Assembly: GCF_907165205.1 (NCBI RefSeq) | Contig: NC_058191.1 | Span: forward strand, 22,710,064-22,774,063 | Length of the DNA stretch: 64,000 nt | Reading direction: 5' to 3' | Source: Coccinella septempunctata | Lineage: Eukaryota > Arthropoda > Insecta > Coleoptera > Coccinellidae | Shown: positions 41,866 to 53,351 of the stretch, one piece after another | Layout: each line of letters opens with the position of its first letter | Numbering within the stretch: position 1 is the first letter of the stretch | Notes under the pieces: generated by a model | The model's database searches: none | Seen by the model: the letters and a program-made list of their open reading frames with translations, nothing else | Told to the model about the DNA's origin: nothing | Program-made: the position numbers and the translations under genes

Positions 41866-42539
41866 AAATCCTATTTCACTACAATTCGTTTCAATCAAAC
41901 TCAAATCCACGATTCAATATGAAAAAATATTGACAGAATACTCACATATAGGTTATTTAAACCTACACTCCACATTAATTATTTTCTTATTGAAACCGAA
42001 TCAAAATAGACCTATATGTATTATTTGATACATCGATACAAGGTCGAAGGGTATAGATGATAAAGTATCGATGAAAATTTCATTCTTCGGAATGCCGTCA
42101 ATATATTATGCATTTATATTATTCGATTGTGAACCAAAGCGAATAGAAAATGAGTGGAATCTGAAAACGTTATTCAGCCTTGTTCCTAGAACAATCTGAC
42201 AATTATTTAGAATTATGGAATATATTTATGATTCATGAAAAACAATATGAACATTCATTGGAACTGCATTGAAAACATAGCTTGTGGTTCATGGTCAACA
42301 GTCTGAAATGATTATTTGTAAAAACCCTCAATATTTTTTAGCTCGGAACCAGTTAACTTCAAGCATAAATCATAAATAGGAACTAGGAACTGATGTGTTC
42401 AATACGTTATTGCGAAGGTCTTTTCTAGGAACGATGTAGCATTAACAAGCCTAAGTGTCTGTAATTTTCGAATTTTTAGCAGAAAATGGCCTCCGTTGGG
42501 TTAAACTTATTTTTGAAAAATTCTCGATAAAAATCAATT

Positions 42540-42785
42540 CTATTCTTCAACTTCCTGAGTTCTTCCTTGTTCTTCAATAACTGAAAAAAAATAACGATAA
42601 TACCTATTGAATTGAAAATAAGTTGATTGTGAAATATTCACATTCAAAGTCTTGTACATAATTAAAAAAAATATATCAGAGAATAAAATATTTTGTATCT
42701 CACCCTTATTTGCGTTCTCGATCAGAGGTTCACTACATATTTCCTGGTTATGTATAGTGAGTATTTGAAGAAAGTAGTATACCAT
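42540..42785 (-). CDS. Possible very small two-exon peptide gene
   Basis: Exon 1 would be 42704-42785 and exon 2 42540-42580, spliced in phase 1 (AAGG|GTGAGA ... TTTTTTTTCAG|TT), giving about 40 residues: MVYYFLQILTIHNQEICSEP then an acidic end (IEEQGRTQEVEE). The donor and acceptor are strong and the phase is the same as in the genes at 35606 and 51294. The hydrophobic start is short for a signal peptide, and no homologue is recognised. It could be a chance pair of splice sites. Confidence 0.35.
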   Translation of the reverse strand: MVYYFLQILTIHNQEICSEPLIENANKGEIQNILFSDIFFLIMYKTLNVNISQSTYFQFNRYYRYFFSVIEEQGRTQEVEE

Positions 42786-42789
42786 TTTA

Positions 42790-43735
42790 ATTCAACCTGC
42801 TGATGGTAACCTTTTGAAGGGTGTATGATTAAATTACTCGGAAACGATTAATTATGCTTGATATATAAAAAACTGGGAACATTTTCAAAGCTAAAGTCGT
42901 GTTTGCACATCAACTATACTGCTGAAGAGAGCAGTACGAGTTCACAAATCCAGTCTACAGAAGTTGTAACATCGGAGGAGAGTTTCGAATTTCAGCCTGT
43001 TCTATAGATATTATCGATGCTCCACTCAGCTGTAGTAGATCATACCAGCCAGCGCAGCGATACGAAATTCTTGCACAGCAATAGTTCTGTAGGTACAGGG
43101 TATCCCAAATTGCTTGACTTTGTTTCTAGTACTTCTAGACTAGATAGGTGAAAACTTTAAAAGAAGTCCTGAGCACGATTTTCGTGAAAAGTCCATTATT
43201 GGTAACCGTTTCACGATATCTTCATTTGTCTTAAAGATATAACCAGATTTTGTCGATTTGGAAAATGTGCCGTAACTTCTTTATTATCGAAGATATCCAA
43301 AAACGATGAGAACTCTCTATAGGTAGTTTTTCACTTTGAATGCGACACTATATTCATTTTTTCGAAATATTTGGTAGCAAGGGTAAAAAAACAAATTCGT
43401 TTTTCAAATACGAATGCAATCTTTTTTTGATCTTACATAAATAAAAATTAGCTTTTCAAAAATAAATATATGTCGATATTTAACTCACGTCTTTTATCTA
43501 GTTATAAGCATAAATTGAGTACCATAATTCTGGAAACAAATTCTACTTCTTTTTCTCACAGAATTCACTGAATTCAACAGCATAACTGGGGAAATGTCTC
43601 AGTGCATAGATTGGCTCGAGAATATAGATAATCTCATAATTACTTATGTATTCAGTGCAAACTATTAGTATATTTATAGTATTTAACATCCGAATCCCCT
43701 GAATACGCCCCTGCCGCCACTCCAAAACATCGCGA
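42790..43735. other. Intergenic DNA, no supported gene
   Basis: A plus-strand TATATAAAAA at 42863 precedes a 50-codon Ser/Thr/Glu-rich open stretch to 43007 (ESSTSSQIQSTEVVTSEES) that has no ATG. It may be a stray exon; I cannot connect it to a gene. Confidence 0.35.
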
Positions 43736-43979
43736 CAGGTCTCGACGGTGCCTGAATGTTCGTATCGATAAAAAGATTCCCACCGTTCAGAAGTAGTGTT
43801 CTAAAAAGAGCGAGTGAACAGAGAATTCGAAGAGTTAAAAAGTGCAAAGTAGGGAAAGAAAATTAGAGGGTGTGTAATTAAATTAGAGTAAGTCACTGTA
43901 CATGAATTAGTGTAGTAGTTGTTTAAATAAATTACATAGACGTTCTGGAAAGAAGGCAATTTAATGAACCCCGTTACAT

Positions 43980-43997
43980 TGGTGTCAGAAGTGGGAT
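43980..43997 (+). other. Primer-binding site of the Gypsy remnant
   Basis: TGGTGTCAGAAGTGGGAT follows the LTR end by one base. It matches the tRNA-Leu-type site used by many insect Gypsy elements. Confidence 0.8.
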
Positions 43998-44054
43998 TAA
44001 TTGATCCGTTATGTTAAGTTAATTGAGTTGTGGACTTACTTGTGAGAAATACTG

Positions 44055-44860
44055 AATGCCGATAACGAATGCCGAGAAAATGGACCAGGTGAATATGGAA
44101 TTTTCCAAACAATTTTTTGATCGAATGAGATTCAAATAGGAGAGAAACGCCAAGAAAATGGAAAATAAAATTGAGAAAAACGCCGAGAAGAAGGATCAAA
44201 ATACCAATAAAATGGAGGATATAATAGAAATGTGGAGAATGATTTGTCATCCATGGAAAATGAGGTGAGGAACTCTGGGCTGGACAAGAAAATTAGAAAC
44301 GTGGAAGACAAAATTGGAAAAGTGGAAGAAGAGGTTGGGGACGTTGAAGACAGAGTTGTAGACGTGGAAGGAAAATTAGGTTATAGAGAAGAAGAAATGC
44401 AGGAAAAATATGAAAACCATGGAAGAGCAATTGAGCAAGAAATTCAGCAAATATTGTTTTGTTAATCTGGGCGAATTCAACCTTCAACTTCTGATGGCAA
44501 ATCAACTTGGTGCCCATACCAAAAGGAGTTTGAAGCAGCAGCCAATGCCAATGGTTGGGACGAGGAGGAGAAAGCGACGGCCTTTATTGTTTCACTAAGG
44601 GGAGATGCACAGAATATCATTAAGACTGTCTCTCCAAGTCAGTTGACAAATTACGAAGAATGCAGAAACCTTGCAGGAGTTCGCAGCAGACGTAGCAGAA
44701 TTGGGTTAGACTGACCTATCCTATAGCACCGGATAGCTACCTGGAACAACTCGCTGTCCAGACCTTCGTCGATTAGTTGAGAGATATGGAAACCCAACAG
44801 ACGCTGCGATTGGCCCGACCTAGGGCTTTGAACGACGCCCTGGCCCAGGCACCTCAACTA
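44055..44860 (+). pseudogene. Gypsy gag, frameshifted
   Basis: It starts at ATG 44055 and soon meets a stop (RMRFK then TAG). A long charged coiled coil follows in another frame (KVEEEVGDVEDRVVDVEGKLG), then WCPYQKEFEAAANANGWDEEEKATAFIVSLRGDAQNII, and after more breaks LRDMETQQTLRLARPRALNDALAQA. This order is typical of insect Gypsy gag proteins that form the particle shell. At least three frame changes or stops. Confidence 0.75.
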
Positions 44861-44918
44861 ACATTTTTCAGTTCTTTAAGGATTGAATTGATATATAAAA
44901 GATTAATAATATGTAGCA

Positions 44919-46165
44919 CCGAATACTACTCAAAGACATGGAAAACTGCACAAATGATAGTTTTCAACAAGCCTGGGAAGGAACGGAAATTTCCTCAAAT
45001 TATGGACCAATCAGCCTACTATCAGCACTAGGGAAAATCGTCGAGAGGGTTATCGCTAAAAGGCTGAATGAGGAAACAGAAATGTTGAAGATAATTCCAC
45101 CCGAACAATTTGGATTTCGACGAGAACATTCGACTGAACTCCAATTGCTACGGCTCATAGAATACGTCACCGAAGGAATGCAGACCAAACAGGCCACAGG
45201 ATTAGTTCTGATGGATATCGAGAGAGCTTTTGATAGAGTATGGCACGAAGGCCTAATCTACAAGATGAAAAAAGCAGGATATTCGACCAAGCTATGCAAG
45301 ATTATAAGGAACTATCTGAGGAATAGAAACTTTTATGTGAAGATAGATGGAGCAACCTCTCAAACCAGACAATTGGAAGTGGGAGTGCCTCAAGGATCGG
45401 TACTTGGACCTCTGCTTTACGTAATATACGTTTATGATATCCCGAAGAATGCTAGAAATATGCTCACCTTGTACGCAGATGACACAGGAATAGCGTTCAG
45501 ACATCGACGCCCAGAGATCATACACCAGAGACTGCAGGAAGCCATAGATGAATTACTCAAATGGTGCATCAAATGGAAAATCCAAATCAATGGAAGAAAG
45601 ACTAAAGCAATATTACTGCAAAAGAGAAGATTGAGGATGGAACAAAACCTTGAAGTTGATGGAGAAGAGGTTGAATGGAAAAATGGAGCCACATACCTAG
45701 GAGTGAAACTTGACAGAGGACTTACATGGAAAAACCACATCATATGTGCAGTTGATAAAACAAAAGCCGCAATGAGTAGACTTTATTCACTCATAGGCAG
45801 AAGAAGTCATTTGAAACATCAAGTTGACGATGATTGAAACTATCGCCCGACCACAACTCACTTAAGGATCGGCGGCATGGGGCTTCGAAGCCAAGTCCCA
45901 CATCAAGAGAATACAGGCCACTGAGAATAAACTCCTTAGAATGGCGATGGACGTACCCTGGTTTGTTAGGAACAAACAAAACTACAAGGACTTGGAATGG
46001 GAACCAGTTACAGAATTTATGAAAAGAAAGGCGGAAAGGATATTCGACAAAGCCAAACAACATCCAAATGAGGAACTACGAAGATTAGTCGACTACGATC
46101 CAACGGAAGAAGCTAGAAGGTCAAGAACCTACCACCGAAGACCGAGAGATCAGTTAAGGATTTAA
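44919..46165 (+). pseudogene. LINE B copy 3 reverse transcriptase, frameshifted
   Basis: It corresponds to about residues 480-902 of ORF2. There is a frame change near 45000 (after KERKFPQ) and another near 45820, where a 5-base net loss follows RRSHL. Motifs MDIERAFDRVW, GVPQGSVLGPL and LYADDTGI are intact. The last 74 codons (MAMDVPWFVRNKQ...) are open again to the stop at 46165. Confidence 0.9.
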
Positions 46166-46628
46166 ATGTAACCAAAGAAGAGCTTAACCTATAAAAGCTA
46201 TAGGCAGCATACAACTATCAACACGACTATGATCGTGTGAGAGTCCAGAAACCATAAGAGTCAACTGGTTAATAGGCAAAATGCCCGGAACCTATGAAGA
46301 AGCAGTTGAGGTCAGTTCATATTATCCGTCCGTCTCGGTTCAGTTCAGCTCAGCCAAAATATCTTTCAATGTGTTTTATATGGACTAATTCATACTATCC
46401 GTCTCCGACCCTTCAGCACCTATCGGCACGCTTACGACCGTCCGACGGTATTCTTCCAGAGAATATTTTGCGGATGGGCTGAAGGGCGTGGTTGGACTGA
46501 ACAAGACTGAACGTATAATATGAATAAGCAACCGCTCAGTTCAGCTCTGTCAATCGAGGGTTTTCCTTTGTCGTGAAAGCTTCTTTGAACTTTTCTTTTG
46601 TATTAATTGCGACATTTTTCACAGTATA

Positions 46629-47168
46629 CAGGATGATTCATAACTATTGGGACATAGGCTAAGGGCAGATTGTTTGGACCAAAATATGGCGCTAGGACCA
46701 ATTATACCTCAATAAAATATTGCTGTGCAAAAAAGATAGAGGGCGTTAAAGTTGATTTTTTTTTCGTTTTTTGCTAATAATTTCACAGTATATTTTTTCA
46801 TCCGTTTTTAAGGAAAACACAATTGAACAGTTCAGAGCATCGGAAGGGGATTTGAAGTAACGACTTATTTATTTTATTTATTTATTTCGACGATAAAGCA
46901 TAATTAAAAACAATGTAACATTAAAAGAATAAACTTAAATTAAATGTTCTACGTAGCCTCCTTCGACTTCTATTGCTTTTCTAAGTCTTTCAATAAAGGA
47001 CTTCCGAACTTTGAAGAAAATATTATTCTCTCCCCTTATAAAAAATTCAACTTTAACGCCCTCTATTTTTTTCCACAGCAATATTTTATTGAGGTATATT
47101 TGGTCCTATCGCTATATTTTGGTCCAAACAATCTGCCCTTAGCCTATGTTCCAATATGAATCACCCTG
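46629..47168. mobile_element. Mariner-like MITE (family M), copy in the left palindrome arm
   Basis: 540 bases, with ends CAGGATGATTCATAACTATT / CACCCTG and a long imperfect inverted repeat continuing through GGGACATAGGCTAAGGGCAG. TA on both sides. The interior has a degenerate piece reading, on minus, like the C-terminus of a mariner-type transposase (RKSFIERL.K.IEVEG). Confidence 0.8.
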
Positions 47169-47316
47169 TATAATCGAAATGATTTCCTGTTCATTCTAAA
47201 ATAGCCATGATGTGTGGACCAATTTTTTTTAGAATGTCCAATATTCACCTTCAACTTTCCTCTTTTCAAATATTGGTTAGACACCCAATCTTTTTACCGA
47301 CTTTTTGTTCCTCTTC

Positions 47317-47660
47317 ATCTTCGTCTAACAATAATGCAAAAGTACATCATTCATTCAGGCGTAATTGCAGCAATTTCATTTTTAGCAGAAGTTAAAGGGT
47401 TTACGTCCTATGAGATAGGGCACGTAAGAGAAACAACGAAAATAATAATACTGATAATTTAACAATATTATTTTTTTTATTTTGAATCGACCTTCGATCT
47501 TCGTCTAACAATAATGCAAAAACATATCATTCATTCAGGCGTAATTGCAGCAATTTTATTTTTAGCAGAAGTTAAAAGGTTCACGTCCTATGAGATAGGG
47601 CACGTAAGCGTAAGAGAAACAACGAAAATAATAATACTGATAATTTAACAATATTTTTTA
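47317..47660. repeat. 180-bp tandem duplication in the left palindrome arm only
   Basis: Two direct copies start at 47317 and 47497 (ATCTTCGTCTAACAATAATG in both). The right arm has a single copy. This explains the length difference of the arms and shows the duplication came after the palindrome formed. Confidence 0.85.
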
Positions 47661-47739
47661 AGGTCCTTCTTGTACTGTTTTGATCAAAAGGCTTCATGTG
47701 TCAAGTGCTGGTCGATTCGAATGCAACCGAAGATTCACG

Positions 47740-47871
47740 AATCGACCTTTAAGGTCGATTCATATTATACGTTCCGCTCAGTTCAGGTCGGCGGAAGGAT
47801 CATTAGCCGTTGACGGAGGTTGCGTTCATATTATCAGTCACGATCGTCTCAGTCACCTTCCGCTTCGTGTG
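47740..47871. repeat. Centre of the palindrome with a 21-nt perfect palindrome
   Basis: AATCGACCTTTAAGGTCGATT at 47740-47760 is a perfect palindrome around TTTAA. The rest (TTCATATTATACGTTCCGC and TTCATATTATCAGTCACG) repeats the motif found at the outer ends, as if a smaller relative had inserted into the loop. Confidence 0.7.
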
Positions 47872-48256
47872 TCGTGAATCTTCGGTTGCATTCGAATCGA
47901 CCAGCACTTGACACATGAAGCCTTTTGATCAAAACAGTACAAGAAGGACCTTAAAAAATATTGTTAAATTATCAGTATTATTATTTTCGTTGTTTCTCTT
48001 ACGCTTACGTGCCCTATCTCATAGGACGTGAACCCTTTAACTTCTGCTAAAAATAAAATTGCTGCAATTACGCCTGAATGACTGATATGTTTTTGCATTA
48101 TTGTTAGACGAAGATGAAGAGGAACAAAAAGTCGGTAAAAACATTAGGTGTCTAACCAATATTTGAAAAGAGGAAAGTTGAAGGTGAATATTGGACATTA
48201 TAAAAAAATTGGTCCACACATCATGGCTATTTTAGAATGATATCATTTCGATTATA

Positions 48257-48797
48257 CAGGGTGATTCATATTGGGACATAGGCTAAGGGCAGATTGTTTG
48301 GACCAAAATATGGTGATAGGACCAAATATACCTCAATAAAATATTGCTATGGAAAAAGATAGAGGGCGTTAATGTTGAATTTTTTTAAAAGGGGAGAGAA
48401 TAATATTTTCTTCAAAGTTCGAAAGTCCTTTATTGAAAGAATTAGAAAAAGCATAGAAGTAGGTGGAAGACACGTAGAACATTTAATTTATTTTTATTCT
48501 TTTTATGTTACATTGTTTTTAATTATGCTTTATCGTCGAAATAAATAAATAAAATAAATAAGCCGTTACTTCAAATCCCCTTCCGATGCTCTGAACTGTT
48601 CAATTGTGTTTTTCTTAAAAACGGATAAAAAAATATACAGTGAAATTATTAGCAAAAAACGAAAAAAAATTCAACTTTAATGTCCTCTATCTTTTTTGCA
48701 CAGCAATATTTCATCGAGGTATATTTGGTCCTATCGCCATATTTCGGTCCAAACAATCTGCCCTTAGCCTATGTCCCAATAGTTATGAATCATCCTG
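48257..48797. mobile_element. Mariner-like MITE (family M), copy in the right palindrome arm
   Basis: 541 bases, the mirror image of the copy at 46629-47168, with TA at both sides. On minus to plus comparison the two differ by scattered substitutions only. Confidence 0.8.
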
Positions 48798-49239
48798 TAT
48801 ACTGTGAAAAATTTCGCAATTAATACAAAAAAAAAAGTTTAAAGAAGCTTTCACAACAAGGGAAAACCCTCGATTGACTGAGCTGAACTGAGCGGTTGCT
48901 TATTCATATTATACGTTCCGTCTCATTCAGTCCAACCACGCCCTTCAGCCCATCCGCACAATATTCTCTGGAAGAATACCGTCGGACGGTCGTAAGCGTG
49001 CCGATAGGTGCTGAAGAGTCGGAGACGGATAGTATGAATTAGTCCATATAAAACACATTGAAAGATATTTTGGCTGAGCTGAACTGAACTGAGACGGACG
49101 GATAATATGAACTGACCTTAAGGGTTTTAAGTGGGTCTCGAACTCAAGAGAGTGAGAATCCCCACACTGTTCCCCCTCAGGAGAGGGTGTGTTCGTCTGT
49201 CTTGCAGATTTTCCCCCTGCTACACCAAAAAAAAAACAT

Positions 49240-49920
49240 ATAGCGGATTTGTTTTATACTAACTAAAAATACACTCAATTATCCTATTAGCCAAAAGGTA
49301 TTCAAAAATTATCATTTAAACATTTATATGATGAAATAATGAAACCTTTTTATAGAAAGCGTATCGTTTATTCTTATAGATGTTTATATAACATCATTTA
49401 TAAAGCTCTTTATGCTTGAGATAGCATTTATCTTATAGAAGTTTTAAGAATGTACTCTGTAACATCTTTATGATAATTTAAAATCCTTATGATATAGTTA
49501 TTTAGCTGGCCCACGAGAAATTATATAAATGTTTTATAAGCATCAAAACAATAACAACGTTTTGTCCAAAGAACTTTTGCAACATTGGTTATGCTTTTCT
49601 GGTTCGAAAATTATTTATGTTTTATAGAGGCTATATAAAAGCAAGCCTTATAACTTCTCCTCCGCCATTAGTTTATTTATGGTGGAAAATTTTGAGACGA
49701 AGCCATTTTGTATTTCTTGTATAAACACATACAACCATAAATTGAAAAATTATCCCCAAAAATGATTCTTTCGACATAATTACTTGGAGAAAATGGTTAC
49801 ATATCGAAAAAAACGTAATTTACAAAGAAAATATGAATGTATATTTTGAGTCCAGAATAGTTATTCATTGAAAAAGTCAATAAATTCGAGGCGCACAAAA
49901 ATTTAGTGAGTAATATGTAT
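49240..49920. other. AT-rich DNA, no gene seen
   Basis: Many TTATA and TATAAAG stretches, but no terminal repeats or protein that I can define. Confidence 0.45.
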
Positions 49921-49923
49921 ATA

Positions 49924-50799
49924 CAGGGTGGTTCAAAGAGTTGTTAATATTTAGTTGCGCTGTAGAAAGTGTGGTAGGAGGGGTAGAAAGGTGGGGTCGA
50001 TATCAAACGATAGTTCGGTTCAGGGAAATTTAGTCACAATGCAGGGCTACATGGGAGAGGACCGCTAGTTTTGTGTGCGCGAGTATTACAGAAACAACAA
50101 TTCTGCCACATTTCAACCTTAACGGCCATGTCAATACTCAAAATTGTTGCTACTGGTGTGAAGAAAACTTTAAGAAGAAACATCAAAGGCCTCTACATAG
50201 CACAGTTTGAGCTGCAATGTCGGCATCCGGAATAAACGGCCCGTTCTTTTTAGAAGACCATCAAGGCCGCGCAGAAACTGTAAATTCTCAGCGTTATGTC
50301 GACATGCTCCAAACTTTGTTCACTCCTGCTCTTCAAGAATTTGAGGGATACACTCAGGACACGTGGTTCCAACAGGACGGAGCCACCTGCCACAATTCCG
50401 ATCTCTATATGCCCGTCGTTCAACCGTTTTTTTTGGGAAAATTGATTTCTCGAAGAGGAGACATTTAGTGGCCTCCCCGAAGCCCGGACCTGACTGCCTG
50501 TTATTTTTTTTGGGATATCTTAAAAGTCAAGTGCATTGCAACCGCCTCGCCACTCTTGAAGATCTAATGAATAATATTTGGCAAAAAATCGAAGCCATAA
50601 CTGCAGGCATTTGCCGCAAATTTTAGAGTTCGGCTTCAGGAGTGCCAGGACAGAAATGGAGCACATTTAGACAATGTTATCTTCAGAACGTGAATTTCCA
50701 AGAATTTTTGTAACTTTTAAAAATAAATTTGTTAAAACTGATTAGCTCTTTTTTTTCTTATTTCATATCTAAAAGTTAAAGAGTTTTTGGACCATCCTG
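49924..50799 (+). mobile_element. Mariner-like transposon with decayed transposase
   Basis: The ends CAGGGTGGTTCAAAGAGTT and inverse CAGGATGGTCCAAAAACTC are flanked by TA. The transposase on plus reads NGHVNTQNC.YWCEEN, ISAS.GINGPFFLEDHQGR, QRYVDMLQTLFTPAL, DTWFQQDGATCHNS and, after a stop at 50466, WPPRSPDLTACYFFFW and LMNNIWQKIEAI. The central Asp (QQDGAT) and the SPDLT region are visible; the N-terminal helix-turn-helix is missing. Confidence 0.85.
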
Positions 50800-50801
50800 T
50801 A

Positions 50802-51290
50802 TCTTTATCAGAAAAATTTACGTGTTTCTAAATTTACCACTTCTCTTTTCAGGCTTGATGTCGTTATTATTGAGTGAATTCTTGTAGTAGGATTTTATGC
50901 CGATGGTCTTTTTCTTCAACTATTTTATCAGTCCGATTCGAATGTTCCTTATGGATTTTTCCGAAAGCTTGATTTTCCTTAACCTAGTTTGTCAAGAATC
51001 ATTTATTTTCATTTCAATTTTACGGGGATAATATTGTTGATTGTTGATATTTAATTAATACAATTAATCTTTGTGAACAACTTCAGATATACTGGAAACT
51101 TTCAATACACCACATATATCCATTAAAAGACGTCAGTTTTCAACGGACATTCGCGATTATTTTTTTATGTGATAACGATTTCGATTTCAGGGATATTTAC
51201 AATTTTTCATAGAGGGTCATGTCCCGAGATAAGATCGAGCGTTTCGTTCATTTTGTATGCCAATAAAATCATAACCGACATCGGCTAGTA
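50802..51290. other. Upstream flank of the mucin-like gene
   Basis: No gene or terminal-repeat element is seen. The promoter of the 51294 gene should lie here, but no clear TATA box is present. Confidence 0.4.
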
Positions 51291-51293
51291 AGC

Positions 51294-53351
51294 ATGAAGA
51301 AGATCATTTTTGCCTTTTTCCTGATTATACTAAGATCAGACATTGTAAAAAGTGATTATTTCGATTGTTTCGAAACTCCAGATTATGATTATACTTACGA
51401 ATATCCAGAAGTGATATATTTGCCTCCTGAACGAGTTAACAACATTGTGGATTTTTTGAAAAAGCTAGCAGCAAATAGTACGGCACCAGTGATACCTTAT
51501 CCGAAACAGAAAAACACTGAAGCAACTCCGAGAGAGGAGACCACTAGACATATAGAAGAAATAACCACTACCACGGCAGCAACAACAACAACAACTTCCG
51601 CAGAAACTACTACACCTACAACAGAAGCAACCACAACTTCCGTAGAAACAACCACAACTTCCGTACAAACAACCACAACATCGACAGAGTTACCCACACT
51701 TTCCACAAAAGTAACTATAACTCCCACAGAAGTAGCCGTAACTATAAAAACAGATGAAAATCCGGAAGTTGAAGATCCTATTGAAGATGTTAATGATAAT
51801 GGACTAATTGAAAGAGAAAAAGGTAAAATATAATTGAGTAATTTTAACTGTCTAGAATATTGACTACCTTAGCCCATTGTTGGCAATAGGTATTTCTCAA
51901 CAACCCATGTAAGCATAATATTCAAAGCATTGACGTGAAAGTGTCAATTTGAAAAGGTACCACCCTTAATATTTCGGGCTGTCATGCAAAATCAGAAAAA
52001 ATGCAAAAAGACCTAAACTTTGGTTTGTATAGGGGGATATATTATACGGTTGGTTCAAATCGAAGTGTATCAACCCTGTGAGCGTGATGACAGCAACCCC
52101 TAAAATATTTGATGGAAATGAGGGTCAAGTGACACCTTGCTTCAAGGGTAATTCAAGTGTCTTTTCAAAAATGCTCTACCAATATAGTAATTTCAGAAAA
52201 GCAGAAAAAAAAAGAGTAGAAAAAAATCTTTCAAATATCAAAATTTTATTTCATAAAATATAACCCATTTTTGAATTCGACGCTTACGTTTTGGATAGCT
52301 TCAACTTGAATTTATCGGTATTGTGTTCTATACAAAGCCGACTTTGTACATCCCGAGAGTGAGTGACCAGTGAGAAGTTGCCTCATCATCAATTTGATTT
52401 TCTTCATCAAGCATATTTTTCGAGGAGGTATCATGAATTAATATTGACAATATTTCCTAGAAAACCAGCGGATCCCTCGTGTGGATAAAAAAAAAACTGA
52501 TGCCATGATAAACATTTTTCGCACAATATTATCTACTGCATTTGTTGTGGCATTCTTCAGTTATTTTCTTCACATAATAACTTCAAATGATCTTCACAAG
52601 TGCAAAACGAAATTGAAATAGTTTTATGCATGGTGAAGGTAAAAGAAGTATATGAAGTTTTTAGAATCAACTTGATGAGGATGGCAATATCCTTTTACAA
52701 GAAGCCCTCATTCACTTCCAACTAAAATACTAGATGGAACTCCACCTCATTAGTTTAATCAAGTGAGGCAATGGATCACTCATCATTTACAAAAAGAATG
52801 GATTGCTAGAAGAGGGCCAATTTAATGGCCACAACGCTCCTCAGACTTGATACCTTCAGAATTTTTTTCTTGGGGTCATTTAAAGTCCCGAGATGTAGAA
52901 AAATTGAGATTTGGAATACGCACAGCATGCCGAGAAAGTCCAGTCGAAATTTTCCGAAACGAAAAAACCGAATTTAAATACGTTATATTTTTGCCTACAA
53001 AATGACGGACAACAGACTCACAGAGAGTTGATACTAACCAATCGTATAAAATGTTACATGCTAACCAAATTCAACCCTTTTTGCATTTTTTATTCCTCAA
53101 TGATTATATTGAATTGCAATTTAACAACTTCATTCAAATTCTCATTTTTCTGTTCAACAGTTCCAAATACACCAGAAGCAAATGAAAATCTGGATATGAA
53201 TTATGATGATAACTATTATGAAAGAGATTCTCAGGAAGATATATTGAGTTCCAAAAAGAAGCCGGAGAAAATAAGAGAGTCAACCCAATCAACACCTGAA
53301 GATGAAAACGATTCGAAACCTAAAAATGTATATAGGTGGCTTAGTTTGTGA
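51294..53351 (+). CDS. Thr-rich mucin-like secreted protein, two exons
   Basis: Exon 1 is 51294-51822 and exon 2 is 53161-53351, phase 1 (GAAAAAG|GTAAAA ... TGTTCAACAG|TT), giving about 239 residues. Residues 1-20 are a signal peptide (KKIIFAFFLIILRSDIVKS). Then come an acidic Tyr-rich stretch with two Asp-Tyr repeats and PPERVNNIVDFLKKLA, a Thr/Ser tract (about residues 95-145, repeats of ETTTTSVQTTTTS type) that is a likely O-glycosylation region, and an acidic C-terminal region. The 1.3-kb intron contains a mariner-like fragment. No chitin-binding or other domain is seen. It could be a salivary, cuticle or gut-lining protein; the function is not visible. If the intron were retained, the protein would stop three codons later. 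Confidence 0.7.
52725..52925 (+). pseudogene. Mariner-like transposase fragment in the mucin-gene intron
   Basis: On plus it reads DGTPPH, a stop, FNQVRQWITHHLQKEWIARRGPI, a stop, WPQRSSDLIPSEFFSWGHLKSR. This matches the catalytic C-terminal part of insect mariner-like transposases (DGAPPH...WPPRSPDL.P.DFFLWG). Ends were not found. Confidence 0.75.

Larger units (their letters stand above)
43740..44900 (+). mobile_element. Gypsy-type LTR retrotransposon remnant (LTR end, PBS, gag)
   Basis: An LTR end (...GTTACA at 43978) is followed by a primer-binding site and a broken gag. The left LTR edge is not defined, and pol is missing: the element is cut near 44900 where LINE B copy 3 begins. No downstream half was found after that LINE. 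Confidence 0.75.
46310..49117. mobile_element. 2.8-kb palindromic foldback element
   Basis: The left arm 46310-47740 and right arm 47872-49117 are inverted copies, roughly 97-98% alike where I compared them, meeting at a 131-base centre. The ends are GGTCAGTTCATATTATCC and its inverse. TTAA follows on the right (49118-49121), and TTGA, apparently a mutated TTAA, precedes on the left (46306-46309), within LINE B copy 3. Each arm contains one MITE at mirror positions. No transposase gene is evident, so movement would need help from another element. Confidence 0.85.
44919..49236 (+). mobile_element. LINE B copy 3, 5' truncated, split by a foldback element
   Basis: The plus-strand copy starts inside the RT (CCGAATACTAC) and ends with the LINE B 3' UTR and a short A tail at about 49227-49236. 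The segment after 49121 continues the sequence that stops at 46309, so the 2.8-kb palindrome was inserted into its 3' UTR. 5' truncation is normal for LINE copies. Confidence 0.9.

Noticed and set aside
42890..43007. Ser/Thr/Glu-rich open stretch after a TATA-like box
   Set aside because: It has no start codon and cannot be joined to a neighbour by clear splice sites.
43095..43115. TACAGGGTATCCCAAATT as a transposon end
   Set aside because: No inverted partner was found nearby, so an element cannot be delimited.
47214..47462. 82-codon frame in the left arm of the palindrome
   Set aside because: Its counterpart in the right arm is interrupted and nothing is recognised; the opposite strand only faintly recalls a transposase.
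51465..51727. Cys- or Val-rich minus-strand frames opposite the Thr-rich tract
   Set aside because: They arise from the reverse complement of ACA/ACT repeats encoding Thr.
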